Part shown: piece by piece, positions 7,645 through 17,400 of the stretch | Layout of the letters: every line of letters starts with the position of its first letter | Position numbering within the stretch: position 1 is the first letter of the stretch | Origin: Planctomycetales bacterium | Lineage (GTDB): Bacteria > Planctomycetota > Planctomycetia > Pirellulales > Thermoguttaceae | Length of the DNA stretch: 39,088 bases | NCBI GenBank assembly: GCA_007119795.1 | Contig: SKOZ01000001.1 | Location: forward strand, 1 to 39,088 | Direction: 5' to 3' | Position numbers and translations under genes: made by a program | Notes under the pieces: model-generated | The model's input: the letters and a program-made list of their open reading frames with translations, nothing else | What the model was told of the DNA's origin: nothing | Database searches by the model: none

Positions 7645-9971
7645 ATTCCCTTATGGCCATGGTGCGGTGGGCGGTGCCGCTGCTGCTTCTCCTTCCCGTT
7701 GCGGCTGGCGGTCAGGAGCGGATCATCGACCGCATGCCCTTCGACCGCATCACCCTGGACGAGGCCAACGATGAGGCGGTGCTCCTCGTCCACCCCATCG
7801 ATTTGCCGGAACGGCAGGTTCCCAGCGCGCCGCGGCCCGGCGATCGCATCACCGTCCGCCTGCTGGAGGATCCCGATACCGAATACGAGCTCGAATGGCG
7901 GCACATCGACCGGCTGGAGTTCTACGAGGAAATGGTCCTGGCCGAGGCGCGGGAACTGGTCCACGCCGGCCGCTTTGACGAGGCCTACGACCATTTCCAG
8001 TTCTTGCTCCGCAATCACCCGGAGACAGAGGGGCTGGAGGCGGCCCGCGAGGAATACCTTCTGCTCGAGGCCCGTGCGGCGCACGGCGAAGGCCGCTACC
8101 GCACGGCCCTGGCGCGGCTCCGCGAGCTCTACGGCCTCAACCCCGAGCGGGCCGACCTGGAGACCGCTCTCGGCCAGACCACGGAAGGGTTGGTCCAGCA
8201 AGCCGTGGCCGAAGAGAACTACGAGGCGGCCCGGAGGCACTTGCGGACCCTGGCAGAGTGGTATCCGCGGCACGCGGTGGTAACCTCGTGGGAAAGGCGG
8301 TTCCGTGACGAGGCGGCAGCCCTTCTGGACGAGGCCCGCGCGGCGCTGGCCAGCGGAGAGTTCCGCCGCGCCGAGCAGGCCAGCCGGCGGGTGCTCCTCA
8401 TCTGGCCGCAGACGCCGGACATCGAGGAGGTCCGCGCTGCGGCCCAGCAAGCCTACCCGCGCGTGGTGGTCGGCGTGGGCCTGCCGGCGACGGGGTTGCG
8501 GCCTCACGCGGTCGACGACTGGGCGGCGCGGCGGAGCGGCCGGCTCGTCTTCCGCCGGCTCACCGAATTCGTCGCCCCCGGTTCGGAAGGGGGCCGGTAC
8601 CTTTGCCCGCTGGGCCCCATCGAGATCGAAGAGCTGGGGCGAACCGTCCGCTTCACGTTGCGCCCCGAGGCCCGCTGGTCGCCGCAGCGGCGGATTACGG
8701 CATACGACCTTTGCGAACAGCTCCTCAGGCTGGCCGACGCCGGCGATCCCTCCTATCGCGCCGACGTCGCCGAGTGGCTGGCGGCCGTCGCCGTCGAGGG
8801 AGTCTATCAGCTCGTGGTGGAACTGCAGCGCCCCCACGTCCGCCCTGAGGCCCTTCTGGAGGTGCCGCTGTTCGAAGGGGGCGCCTTCCGGAGCGGCGGA
8901 GAGGGAAGCGACGGCGCCCCCTGCGGCCCTTACCGTGTGGAATCGTGGGGGGAGGACGCCGTCTATCTGAAAAACCACGATTACTTCGCCGCCGGGGCGG
9001 ATGCGCCGGAAGAGATCGTCGAGCGGCACTTCCCCGAGGGCGACGAGGCCCTGCGCGCGCTGCGGCGGGGGGAAGTGGACGTCATCGACCGCCTCCGGCC
9101 TTGGGACGTGGAGGCGGCCCGCTCCTTGAGCGGAGTGACCGTGGAGCCCTATGCCGTGCCCCTGCTGCACTGCCTGATCCCCAACCGCTCGCGGCCCTTG
9201 CCCGGCCACCGGGGCTTCCGTCGGGCGATGGTGTACGGCATCCACCGCGAGGCGATCCTCGATCACCTCACCGGTGGCCAGCCGCTGCCGGGGGCCCGCG
9301 TCGTCAGCGGCCCCTTTCCCGTCGGAGTGACTTACGACGATCCCCTCGGTTATGCCCACAACGAGTCGATCACTCCGCACCCTTACGAACCCCGCGTCGC
9401 CCTGGCCCTGGCGGCGGTGGCCATGGACGAGGTCACCCGGGCACGCCGCGACAGGGAAAAAGAGGAGGAGGAAACGGGGCCTGCGACCGCAGCGCTGCTC
9501 CCCCTGGTCGTCGCCCATCCCCAATGCGACATCGCCCGCCGCGCCTGCGAGGCGATCGCCGAGCAGCTCGGGGGCATCGGCATCTCCGTGGAGCTCCGGC
9601 CCCTCCCCCACGACGGCTACGACCGCATCCCCGACGACGTCGATTTCGTTTATGCCGAGCTGGCCGTGTGGGAGCCGGTTGTCGACGCCCAGCGGCTGCT
9701 GCGGCCCGACGGACCGGCCGGCAGGGCCAGTCCCTACGTGACTTTGGCACTGCGGCAGTTGGAGAGGGCCTCCGACTGGCGCCAGGTACAGCCGCTGCTG
9801 CGGCGGATCCATCGCCTCGCCCACGAGGACGTGGCCGTGATCCCGCTTTGGCAATGGATCGATCATTTCGCCTACCGCAACCGCGTGCAGCGGGTCGGCG
9901 GGCAGCCGACGCTGCTGTACGAGAACGTGGAAGTCTGGCAGACCGCCGTCGCGGCGGTGGAGAACGAATGA
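7641..9971 (+). CDS. TPR plus family-5 solute-binding protein
   Basis: A 776-aa exported protein. It starts at GTG 7641, inside the GTGA overlap with the upstream gene; ATG 7653 is an alternative. A signal peptide (AVPLLLLLPVAAGG) is followed by about 65 residues of unclear fold, then TPR-like repeats at about 90-270 (DEAYDHFQFLLRNHPE, YRTALARLRELYGLNPE, EFRRAEQASRRVLLIWPQ). The rest matches the SBP_bac_5 (DppA/OppA) family: VFRRLTEFV, VRFTLRPEARWSPQRRITAYD, CGPYRVESWGEDAVYLKNHDY, FRRAMVYGIHREAIL and a late VAVIPLWQWID. Family-5 proteins bind peptides, oligosaccharides or nickel for ABC importers. No permease or ATPase is nearby, and the TPR fusion is not typical, so a non-transport sensing or scaffolding role is possible. 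It is coupled to both neighbours. Confidence 0.87.
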   Translation: MNSLMAMVRWAVPLLLLLPVAAGGQERIIDRMPFDRITLDEANDEAVLLVHPIDLPERQVPSAPRPGDRITVRLLEDPDTEYELEWRHIDRLEFYEEMVLAEARELVHAGRFDEAYDHFQFLLRNHPETEGLEAAREEYLLLEARAAHGEGRYRTALARLRELYGLNPERADLETALGQTTEGLVQQAVAEENYEAARRHLRTLAEWYPRHAVVTSWERRFRDEAAALLDEARAALASGEFRRAEQASRRVLLIWPQTPDIEEVRAAAQQAYPRVVVGVGLPATGLRPHAVDDWAARRSGRLVFRRLTEFVAPGSEGGRYLCPLGPIEIEELGRTVRFTLRPEARWSPQRRITAYDLCEQLLRLADAGDPSYRADVAEWLAAVAVEGVYQLVVELQRPHVRPEALLEVPLFEGGAFRSGGEGSDGAPCGPYRVESWGEDAVYLKNHDYFAAGADAPEEIVERHFPEGDEALRALRRGEVDVIDRLRPWDVEAARSLSGVTVEPYAVPLLHCLIPNRSRPLPGHRGFRRAMVYGIHREAILDHLTGGQPLPGARVVSGPFPVGVTYDDPLGYAHNESITPHPYEPRVALALAAVAMDEVTRARRDREKEEEETGPATAALLPLVVAHPQCDIARRACEAIAEQLGGIGISVELRPLPHDGYDRIPDDVDFVYAELAVWEPVVDAQRLLRPDGPAGRASPYVTLALRQLERASDWRQVQPLLRRIHRLAHEDVAVIPLWQWIDHFAYRNRVQRVGGQPTLLYENVEVWQTAVAAVENE

Positions 9972-11509
9972 GCGGCCCGATGAGCAAATGCCGACGGCGG
10001 GCGGGCCCGCCCCGCCCGGCATCCAGTGCCGGCCCGGCGGCGGCTGCGCTGCACGGGGCCGAACGGCCCTCCCCCGCGCGCCGGTCCGTCATCGGTGGCG
10101 GCAGGGAGCGGAGTATTCTCGGCATCCTTCTCTTGGCGGTGGCGGCGGGCTTGGCCGCCCCGGCGAGGGCCGACGATGCCGTGTGGAGCCAAACGCCCTA
10201 TCGCGTTCGCATCCTCTTGGCGCTGGAGCCGGCGGCCGAGTTCGCCGATCCCTTCCCGCAGCGATTGGCCGACGTCTTGGGCGAGCGGCTGGAGTCGGTC
10301 GTGGGCGCGGTCTGGGAGGCCGACGTGGAAGCGGCCGAGGGACCGCTCCGCAGTGAGGTCCTGGCCGGTCTGGAAGGGCTCGATGCGGCGAAGCTGGCCG
10401 AGAGGTACCCCGAGGGGGACAAGCTGCTGCTCGTCGCCGTGTCCGGCGATCTCGGCGGCTACTCGGTTGCCGCCCGCGACCTCGACCTCCGGACCCAGCG
10501 TCTCGGTACCCCGGTCCGCCATCGCGCCGGAGAGCCCGCCAAGCTTCGCGACGTCGCCCTCGACGCCCTCTGGGCGGCTTTCGCCCCCGTGGCGCGGATT
10601 CAGCGCGTCGAACAGCGGGACGTGGTCTTGTTGCCCCGCGCCGGCGCACTCCCCTTTCGCGATCCCACCCTGGCGGCCGTTGAGGCGGGCGACGTCTTCC
10701 GGCCCCTGATCCGCCACAACGACCGCGACGGCAGTCTCCGCGCCGTGGCCGAGATCCCTTGGTCCTACCTCAACGTACTCCAGGCCTCGGGGTGGACCGT
10801 GAACTGCCGGATCCATTCCGGCCTGCGAACGCCACTAAGCGGGCGGCGGCGGGGCCGTGTCGAGCAGCTCGCCCTGAAGGTCCTGCCCCCCGGCGAACCC
10901 ACCCGCCTGGCGCTCCGCCCCCGCACCGGCCCGGACGAGTTCTTGGCCGGCTTCGCCGTTTACGCCTACGCCCCGGACTCGCCGGAGACCACGCTCCTGG
11001 GCCATACCGACGAGGCGGGCAGCATCGTCGTCCCGCCCGACGACGGGCCCCTGCGGATCCTCCTGGTCCGCAGCGGCGGAGTCTTCCTGGCGCGGCTGCC
11101 GATCGTTCCCGGGGCGCCGCCCGAGCAGACGGCGGAGGTGGCGAACGACAACCAGCGTCTCATGGCCGAGGGCGTGATCCGCGGCATCCAGGAACGGCTC
11201 GTAGATCAGGTGGCGCGTCGCGAGGTCCTCGTCGCCCGCGCCCGCGCCCGGCTCGAGGCGGGCGACATCGACGAGGCCGTCCGCCTCGTGCGCGAGTTGG
11301 AACGCCTCGGTACCCGGGAGGACTTCGCGCGCCTGGTGGAAAACGAGCGGCAGCGGATCTTCTCCGCCGATCCCCTGGTGCAGCGGCAGATCGAGGCGAT
11401 GTTCCGCGAGACCCGCGAAATGGCCGCTGCCCACCTCGATCCGGCGCCCATCGAGCAGATCGCCATCGAGGTGGCCCGGGCCCAGCGCGGGGGGGTCGCC
11501 GGCTCGTAA
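9968..11509 (+). CDS. Secreted protein, third gene of coupled operon
   Basis: A 513-aa protein of unknown function. The ATG at 9968 overlaps the upstream TGA (ATGA), so translation is probably coupled; the longer frame back to 8945 is a shadow of the solute-binding protein gene. A long basic N-terminal region precedes a hydrophobic core (SILGILLLAVAAGLAAPARA), with likely cleavage after residue 68. The mature part has an alpha/beta region (YRVRILLALEP, DKLLLVAVSGDL), a middle beta-rich part that resembles an Ig-like or carboxypeptidase-regulatory fold (LLGHTDEAGSIVVPPDDGPLRILLVRSG), and a helical, probably coiled-coil C-terminus rich in Arg/Glu (REVLVARARARLEAGDIDEAVRLV). No catalytic motif is recognised. 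Its position predicts that it works with the membrane-anchored propeller and solute-binding proteins in the envelope. Confidence 0.75.
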   Translation: MSGPMSKCRRRAGPPRPASSAGPAAAALHGAERPSPARRSVIGGGRERSILGILLLAVAAGLAAPARADDAVWSQTPYRVRILLALEPAAEFADPFPQRLADVLGERLESVVGAVWEADVEAAEGPLRSEVLAGLEGLDAAKLAERYPEGDKLLLVAVSGDLGGYSVAARDLDLRTQRLGTPVRHRAGEPAKLRDVALDALWAAFAPVARIQRVEQRDVVLLPRAGALPFRDPTLAAVEAGDVFRPLIRHNDRDGSLRAVAEIPWSYLNVLQASGWTVNCRIHSGLRTPLSGRRRGRVEQLALKVLPPGEPTRLALRPRTGPDEFLAGFAVYAYAPDSPETTLLGHTDEAGSIVVPPDDGPLRILLVRSGGVFLARLPIVPGAPPEQTAEVANDNQRLMAEGVIRGIQERLVDQVARREVLVARARARLEAGDIDEAVRLVRELERLGTREDFARLVENERQRIFSADPLVQRQIEAMFRETREMAAAHLDPAPIEQIAIEVARAQRGGVAGS

Positions 11510-11529
11510 GGCGACGGCTCCCCCGGAAA

Positions 11530-12708
11530 TCACCCCAGAATCCGCCGCCACCGCTCCAGGTTCCAGCGGGCCTTTTCGGCATTGGACATCTTGCTGAAAT
11601 CGGGCTCCCCGGGGGGCGCGGTGGAGGGCGCGGCGGCCGCCGGTCGCGGCCGGCTGGTGCCCGCGTAGCTCGTGGCCGTCTGCGTGAGGACGAGGTCGTC
11701 GTCGAGGCTGCGGTGGGGTGCGATTCCCTGCCCTTCGAGATCGCCGTGATAGGCCCGCACCGCCTCGGGGGGGGCGATCTCGTCGTCGGCCACGGCACGG
11801 AGGTGGCGGATGAAGGTGAGCTGATCCTCGGCGTTGTTGATCTTTCGTCCGTAGAGGGCCACCCGCGCCCCGTACCGCTTGGCTTCCCAGAGCATGTGGA
11901 AGGCGTCCAGCGTGGTCCCCGCCGAGCCGCCGAGGATGCCGACCACGAGGGAGCGGTCGTAGGCCGCCAGGGCCTCCATGGCGGCGGGGCCGTGGTACGG
12001 GATCTTCAGAAAGAGCGGCCGCCCGGCGCTCGTCACCCCGGCGAGGCTCCGCACGATCTGATCGTTGAGAAAGCGGCCCACGTCGGCCGGCGGTTCGGCG
12101 GGAGCGTTGGGATCGAAGACCTCGAGGAAATGGCGAAAGCCCTTGGCCTCCGCCTCCAGGCGGAAGGCGCGGTAGGCGGCCAGGGTTTCCCGGTCGCCGT
12201 CGACGTCGTTGTTGAAGGTCACCGAGTAGAGTCCCAGGTCGGCTCCCCGGCCCCGCTCTTCGGGCTGGCAGGCGACCCGTCCGCACTGGATGTGGTCGAT
12301 GGTCGTCGTGCGGAAGGGGCGCGAGGGCTCGTGAGGATAGCGCCCCAGGCCGCCGGCCAGCCAGATGTCCGTGGTGTCGTTGGCGCGGACCGTCGGTGTC
12401 ACCGGGCTGCCGTCGAAGAGTCGCTCCTGGAGGCAGAGGACCTCGTTCGAGCTGGCGCTCATGAGCATGATGTCCACCAGCCCCTGGCGGACCACCCGCC
12501 GCATCAGCTCCCGGTATTCCTGCAGCGTTCGAAAGCGGGCCTCGCCGCTGTGGTGCTCGGGGCTTCGGCCGGGGGCCGAGAGACCGTAGGCCATGTCGGC
12601 GTCCTTGGCGTCGGCGATGAGGAAATCGCGGCATCCAGGATCGGCGAGGATGCGTGCCAGCTTGGCTTCGAGAGTCTTCTGCATGGTCGATTCCGTGAAG
12701 TCGTTCAC
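11530..12708 (-). CDS. Aldolase-like (DhnA/DeoC type) barrel protein
   Basis: A 392-aa cytoplasmic protein with no signal peptide. It has the look of a class I aldolase TIM barrel: LVDIMLMSASSNEVL and LGLYSVTFNNDVDGD suggest early strands, RPLFLKIPYHG offers a candidate Schiff-base lysine, and LVVGILGGSAGTTLDAF followed by GARVALYGRKINNAED is the typical C-terminal phosphate-binding part. It is longer than usual for the family (about 260-300 aa); a 50-residue Ala/Pro-rich tail ends in a short helix (MSNAEKARWNLERWRRIL). The start is taken as GTG 12708 because GAGGG precedes it with a 5-base gap; ATG 12684 is the alternative. It converges with the 4102-11509 operon. The substrate is not known. 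Confidence 0.72.
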   Translation of the reverse strand: MNDFTESTMQKTLEAKLARILADPGCRDFLIADAKDADMAYGLSAPGRSPEHHSGEARFRTLQEYRELMRRVVRQGLVDIMLMSASSNEVLCLQERLFDGSPVTPTVRANDTTDIWLAGGLGRYPHEPSRPFRTTTIDHIQCGRVACQPEERGRGADLGLYSVTFNNDVDGDRETLAAYRAFRLEAEAKGFRHFLEVFDPNAPAEPPADVGRFLNDQIVRSLAGVTSAGRPLFLKIPYHGPAAMEALAAYDRSLVVGILGGSAGTTLDAFHMLWEAKRYGARVALYGRKINNAEDQLTFIRHLRAVADDEIAPPEAVRAYHGDLEGQGIAPHRSLDDDLVLTQTATSYAGTSRPRPAAAAPSTAPPGEPDFSKMSNAEKARWNLERWRRILG

Positions 12709-13494
12709 GTTGCCCTCAGGCGGCGCGGCCCGCGCAAAGCCGAGGCCTACTCGTGGCCGCAGCCGGGAGGGCGCAATCGCCCGCGCCGCCCTCGAGCGCA
12801 GCAGAGCTACTGCGGGAATTGGGGTACACGACGCGGGCTCCAGGCAATCGTACTATGCCCGGCCGCGCATGTGCAACGGCGGCGGCAAGAAGGGGCACTA
12901 GGGTGGCTGGGGCGTCCGCGGAGATTCGCTACCGCGGTCGCGGCGGAGCCCGGAGGGCTTCATCGCGGATGCCGCCAGCCACCCAAATCGCCACGGCCAT
13001 GAACCGCAGAAATGCCGCGGCTAGAGTGCCCAAATGGTGCCCAAACAAGGGGCGGTAATCGCTAGTGGAGTTTCCGTCCGCTCGGGACGCTACCGCTCCG
13101 CATTGCGGATTCGGTGGCCCCCTTGCGGCGGGGAGAAACTGCTCTGCCCTATCGTTCGACATTCCCTGGCGCGCCCGACGCTGCGGGGACGTGCAGCGTG
13201 CCAACGCACGCTCGTAGGGCGATGCTGGTCTGGGTCGAACCGCGCCCGGGATATGGGCATTCGCCCCCGACGCCCGGCACACCAGGTATGGCGAGACGAT
13301 AGAACACCGAGTAGACCTTTCCGGTTCGAGGTGAACGATGCCAACACAAACCGATAAGAAATGCTCGGCCGTCGAACCTCCTGTCAAATGAGGTGCGTTG
13401 GCGGACAACGGCGGACGGGCCGGCAATACCCTCGCATCCACGTCTTCCGCCAAAGGATCCAACGTCACTCGGAGACACCGAAGTCGTCGGGTGT

Positions 13495-13523
13495 AGGGCA
13501 CTCAGTTGCCGCCTGAGTGCCCT
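13495..13523. repeat. Perfect 11-bp inverted repeat, 7-base loop
   Basis: AGGGCACTCAG (13495-13505) and CTGAGTGCCCT (13513-13523) are exact reverse complements around the loop TTGCCGC. There is no T-run on either side, so it is not a standard intrinsic terminator. It could be an RNA hairpin, an operator or a mobile-element end. Confidence 0.7.
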
Positions 13524-13802
13524 CAGACAGGACCGGAACGCGGTCGCCGCACCACGGCGGCGCAGTACACAGCGAACCTTGCTCTCGGGAAAGAACGGAT
13601 CATCGTCTTCAACGCGCCGAAAAAGAGGAGTAAGGGGCGACGTTACCGATGACGCTAGCACAGGCGAGGGCGGGCTTCCTCTTGCTGCTCCCTCCGCCCA
13701 CTCTACCTATTTCTATACCCGACCGATTCGAAAAGTCAACACCGCAACGAGCCGTATTTCGGCTGCCGGCTGCAGTCCGCGAAGCTAACTCGCGGCCCGG
13801 CA

Positions 13803-13829
13803 GGGCGCTGCGCCCGAGACGGTTTTTTT
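13803..13829 (+). terminator. Possible intrinsic terminator, plus strand
   Basis: A short GC stem (GGGCG, loop CTG, CGCCC at 13803-13815) is followed after 7 bases by a run of seven T (13823-13829). The gap between stem and T-run is longer than usual, so this is tentative. No plus-strand gene ends nearby; if the signal is real, it would end a transcript from the gene-free stretch before it. Confidence 0.3.
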
Positions 13830-13916
13830 CCGGCTCCTCAAGCGTCCCGCACTACATTCTACCCACGAAAACCGAGTCGCAAAGCCCCCCCATTCACCCC
13901 ACGGCCGAGCGTCTCT

Positions 13917-14171
13917 TCAGCCCGCCCAGGAGCGCCAGTCTTCGTCGTAGGGGAGCGAGAGGAGCATCTGCAGGGCCCCAACCCGGGTATGACCCTTCTG
14001 GGTTAGCATTTCCGCGGCCTTAAGCAGTCCCTGCCACCGTGGGTCCGCGGCCACGGACCCCGCGGCCCGCTCCACGCGGTCCAGCCCTGCGGCCACTTCC
14101 AGCAACCGCCCCCGGATGGTGAGAAACTCGCGGTCCAACACCTCAGCCGCATCGGAGCTTGTCATCGTCAT
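13917..14171 (-). CDS. Small conserved-type protein, 84 aa
   Basis: An 84-aa cytoplasmic protein. The ATG at 14171 is chosen because GGAGAGG precedes it by 6 bases; the upstream 27 codons in frame lack such support. The sequence is mostly helical: VLDREFLTIRGRLLEVAAGLDRVER, then a helix through WQGLLKAAEMLTQKG, and it closes with LLSLPYDEDWRSW. This layout (DREFL..RG.LLE.A..LDR then a LPYD.xWR ending) looks like small uncharacterised proteins I associate with planctomycetes, but I cannot name a function. It lies 258 bases beyond the RND pump gene on the same strand and may be transcribed separately. Confidence 0.68.
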   Translation of the reverse strand: MTMTSSDAAEVLDREFLTIRGRLLEVAAGLDRVERAAGSVAADPRWQGLLKAAEMLTQKGHTRVGALQMLLSLPYDEDWRSWAG

Positions 14172-14429
14172 GGCAGGCCTCTCCACTGCCGCATTGTGAG
14201 CTTCCATCCCCATCCCTATTCTAATCGGCACCCCCGCGTTCGGAAGCGCCATTTTCCGCCATTCTCCCGGACTTGCCGGATCGGTCCCGCCGCCCTCCCG
14301 TGCTCTGATGGCAAGGTTTTCCCCTATGGGGGGTGGTTCTGCCTCGACTGTGGTGAGGAACGCGGAAGCGGCGGCTCCCGGCGGGTGAATTATCGCCCCC
14401 AGACCAAACCGCCACCGCTCCCGCGCGGC

Positions 14430-17400
14430 TTACGCGAAGCTGCCGGGTTCGCCCTGGCGCGCTTCCGCCGCGGGTTGAGTTCCGGCAGCTCCCGCACCGC
14501 CTTTCCCGTAGAGGAGCCAGTAGACCAGGGGTATGACGAGCATCGTGAAGAGCGTGGAGGCGAAGATACCGAAGATGATCGACCAGGCCAGGCCGGAGAA
14601 GATCGGGTCCAGGGTGATCACCCAGTTGCCCAGGAGCGTCGTTCCCGCCGTGAGGAGGATAGGCCGCGTACGCACGGCCACGCTGCGGACGATGGCCTCG
14701 CGGAGGGGGAGACCCTCGGCCTGGCCGTGCCCGATGAACTCGATGAGAACCACCGAATTGCGGACGACGATGCCCGAAAGCGCAATCATGCCGATCATCG
14801 CCGTGGCGGTGAAGAAGACGGGGTCGGGGTAGCCGCCCACGGGGCGGTTGACGAGCACGTTGAGCAGCCAGAAGCCGGGCATGATGCCGATCATCGTCAG
14901 GGGGATGGCGAGCATCATCACCAGCGGCAGCATCCGCGAGCCGGTCTGGAACATCAGGAGCACGAAGATGCCTGCCTGGGCCGCCATGAAGGCGATTCCC
15001 AGGTCGCGGAAGACGTCCAGGGTGATCTTCCATTCGCCTTCGCCGGCCCAGCGCAGGTCGAAGCCGGCGGGCATGGCCCAGGGGACGCCGCCGCCGGGCG
15101 CCAGCCAGGTCCGCTCTTCGAGCGGCCGGGGGTCGGCCGCCGGGGGGGCGCTGCCGGCGGAGAGGCGGTCCAGTTCCATGTCGAGGATGGCGTCGGCCGG
15201 CGGCCGCCCGGCCACCTCGCCGAAAACGTAGACCACGCGGCGGAGGTTCTTGTGGTAAATCGTCTTGTCTTCCCAGAGGGGCAGGCCGGCTTCGTCGCTC
15301 TCCACGAAGCGGCCGATGGCGCCGAGCTGCACGAGATGCCCCTGCGCGCCCCGGACGTAGATCTCTGCGAGGTCGTCGGTTGCGGAGCGCTGCGCCCGCG
15401 GCAGCCGCAGCTCGACCATAAGCGGCTCCACCTCACCCGCCTGGGGGAGCATCGTTACCGCCGTGCCGCCCACGGCGATCTGGAGCGTGCGGGCGATCTC
15501 CTCCTTGGAGACTCCGGAGAGGGCTGCCTTGGGCTGATCGGTGACGAAGACCACGCGCCGCTGGTCGGCCTCGACGGAGATGTCCACGTCGACCACGCCC
15601 GGCTCGACCTCCATCCGCCGCCGCACCTGCTCGGCGGCGGCGGCGAGCTCCTCGTAGCGGGCCTCCGGGGGCCCGTACACCTCGGCAGTGATCGTGGCGA
15701 CCACCGGGGGCCCGGGCGGGACCTCGACGACCTTGAGCGTCGCCCCGGAGTCGCGGGCGATGGCCGTTAAGTCGTCGCGGAGACGGAGCACCAGGCCGTG
15801 CGACTGCTGGGCCCGGCGGTGTTTGGGGGCCAGATTGACGCGGATGTCGGCCTGGTGGGGCGCCTGGCGGAGGAAGTAGTGGCGGACCATGCCGTTGAAG
15901 TCCATCGGCGAGGCCGTGCCCACGTAGAGCTGGTAATCGACCACCTCGGGAACGCCCGCCAGGTAGCCGGCCAGCCGCCGGGTCACGGCGTCGGTCCGTT
16001 CCAGGGTGGTCCCCTCGGGCATGTCGAGGACGATTTGGAACTCGTTCTTGTTGTCGTAGGGGAGCATCTTCAGGGGCACGAGGCGGAAGACCGGAATCGC
16101 CAAGGCCGCCAGGAAGAGCATCCCCACCACGCCCAGCGCCGCCATGGCCAGGGGGCGGCGGTCGAGGAGGGTCCCCAGCACCGTCTGGCTCAGCCGGTAG
16201 ATGGGGCGCCGGGTCAAGTCGAAGCTCTCGCCGCCGCTGGGGCGATCCATGAGCCGTCGCAGTGCGACCATCGCCAGCCAGGGCGAGACGAAGAAGGCCA
16301 CCAGCGTGGAGATGGTCACCGTCAGCGGAACGTTCAGCGCCATGGGGGCCATGTAGGGGCCCATCATGCCCGTGATGAACATCAGGGGAAGGAAGCTCAC
16401 GATGATCGCCAGCGTCGACATGATCAGCGCCGGACGGACCTCCTGCACGGCGCGGAGCACGCTCTCCCGCGGCGGCAGGATCCGCATAGCGAAGTAGCGG
16501 GAGATGTTCTCCACGTCGGTGATCGGGTCGTCCACGAGGAGCCCCAGGGCGAGGATCAGCGCGAAGAGCGTGACGCGGTTGATCGTGTACCCGGCGAGCA
16601 GGTTGACGAACAGGGCGAGGCTGTAGCAGACGGGGATCACCAGGGCGATGACCAGGGCCGCCCGCCAGCCGAGGATGAAGCCGATCAAGGCAATTACGGT
16701 GAGCACGGCGATTCCCAGGCTGCCTACCAGCTCATCCACCTTCTCGTCGGCGGTCTCGCCGTAGTCGCGGGTTACCCGGTAATAGACGCCGGCGGGCAGA
16801 TGCGTGGCGGCGAGCTCCTCCATCCGCTGCTGCACGTCGCGGGCCACCCACACGGCGTTGCTGCCGCGGCGCTTGGCCACGGCGATGTGGACCGCCGGGT
16901 AGAGGGTGCCGTCGCCAGCGCTCCGCGCGGCCAGGGCCGGGCTGTCTTGGGGGGCGAAGCGATTCTCCGCCGCCGGACCGAAACCCACCCAGCTATAGCG
17001 CTCCGGCTCGGCGGGGCCGTCGCGGACCGTGGCCACGTCCCTTAAGTAGACGGGCCGGTCGCCGGAGAGGGCCACCACGAGGTCGCGGACGTCGTCGGCA
17101 TCTTGGAGCCAGGTGCCCGCATCGACGATCCACGCTTCGTCGAGCTGCTCGAAGGCACCCGCCCGCAGGTGGACGTTGCTCGCCTTCAGGGCCTCGGCCA
17201 CCATGAGCGCCGAGGTCTCGCGGGCGGCCAGGCGCGCCGGATCGAGGTCCACGCGGACTCGCCGGGGCCGGCCGCCAATGACCCAGACGCGGTTGGTGTC
17301 GCGGACCGCTTGCAGCTCGTTCTGGAGCTGCTCGGCGATGCGGCGGAGCTGGTAATCGTTGTACCGTGCCGGCTCGTCGGACCAGAGGGTGAGGTTGAGG

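Larger units (their letters stand above)
12709..13916. other. 1.2 kb region without a convincing gene
   Basis: Several short frames are open on both strands, but none shows domain-like sequence, a credible ribosome site or a signal peptide. To the eye, base composition past about 13020 is less GC-extreme than in the flanking genes. The stretch holds a near-direct repeat (TGCCCAAATGG then TGCCCAAACAAGG, 13027-13050), a perfect 11-bp hairpin (13495-13523) and a terminator-like stem followed by seven T (13803-13829). It could be an unrecognised non-coding RNA locus, a decayed gene or a relic of inserted DNA. Confidence 0.5.

Noticed and set aside
8945..9967. N-terminal extension of the third operon gene
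   Set aside because: It is the shifted frame of the solute-binding protein gene; the ATGA overlap at 9968 with a signal peptide behind it is the better start.
7284..10022. 912-codon open frame opposite the solute-binding protein gene
   Set aside because: Same reason: no recognisable domain, and the plus strand carries a clear SBP_bac_5 protein.
13149..13661. 170-codon minus-strand frame in the gene-free region
   Set aside because: No ribosome site, no domain-like sequence, and it spans the perfect hairpin.
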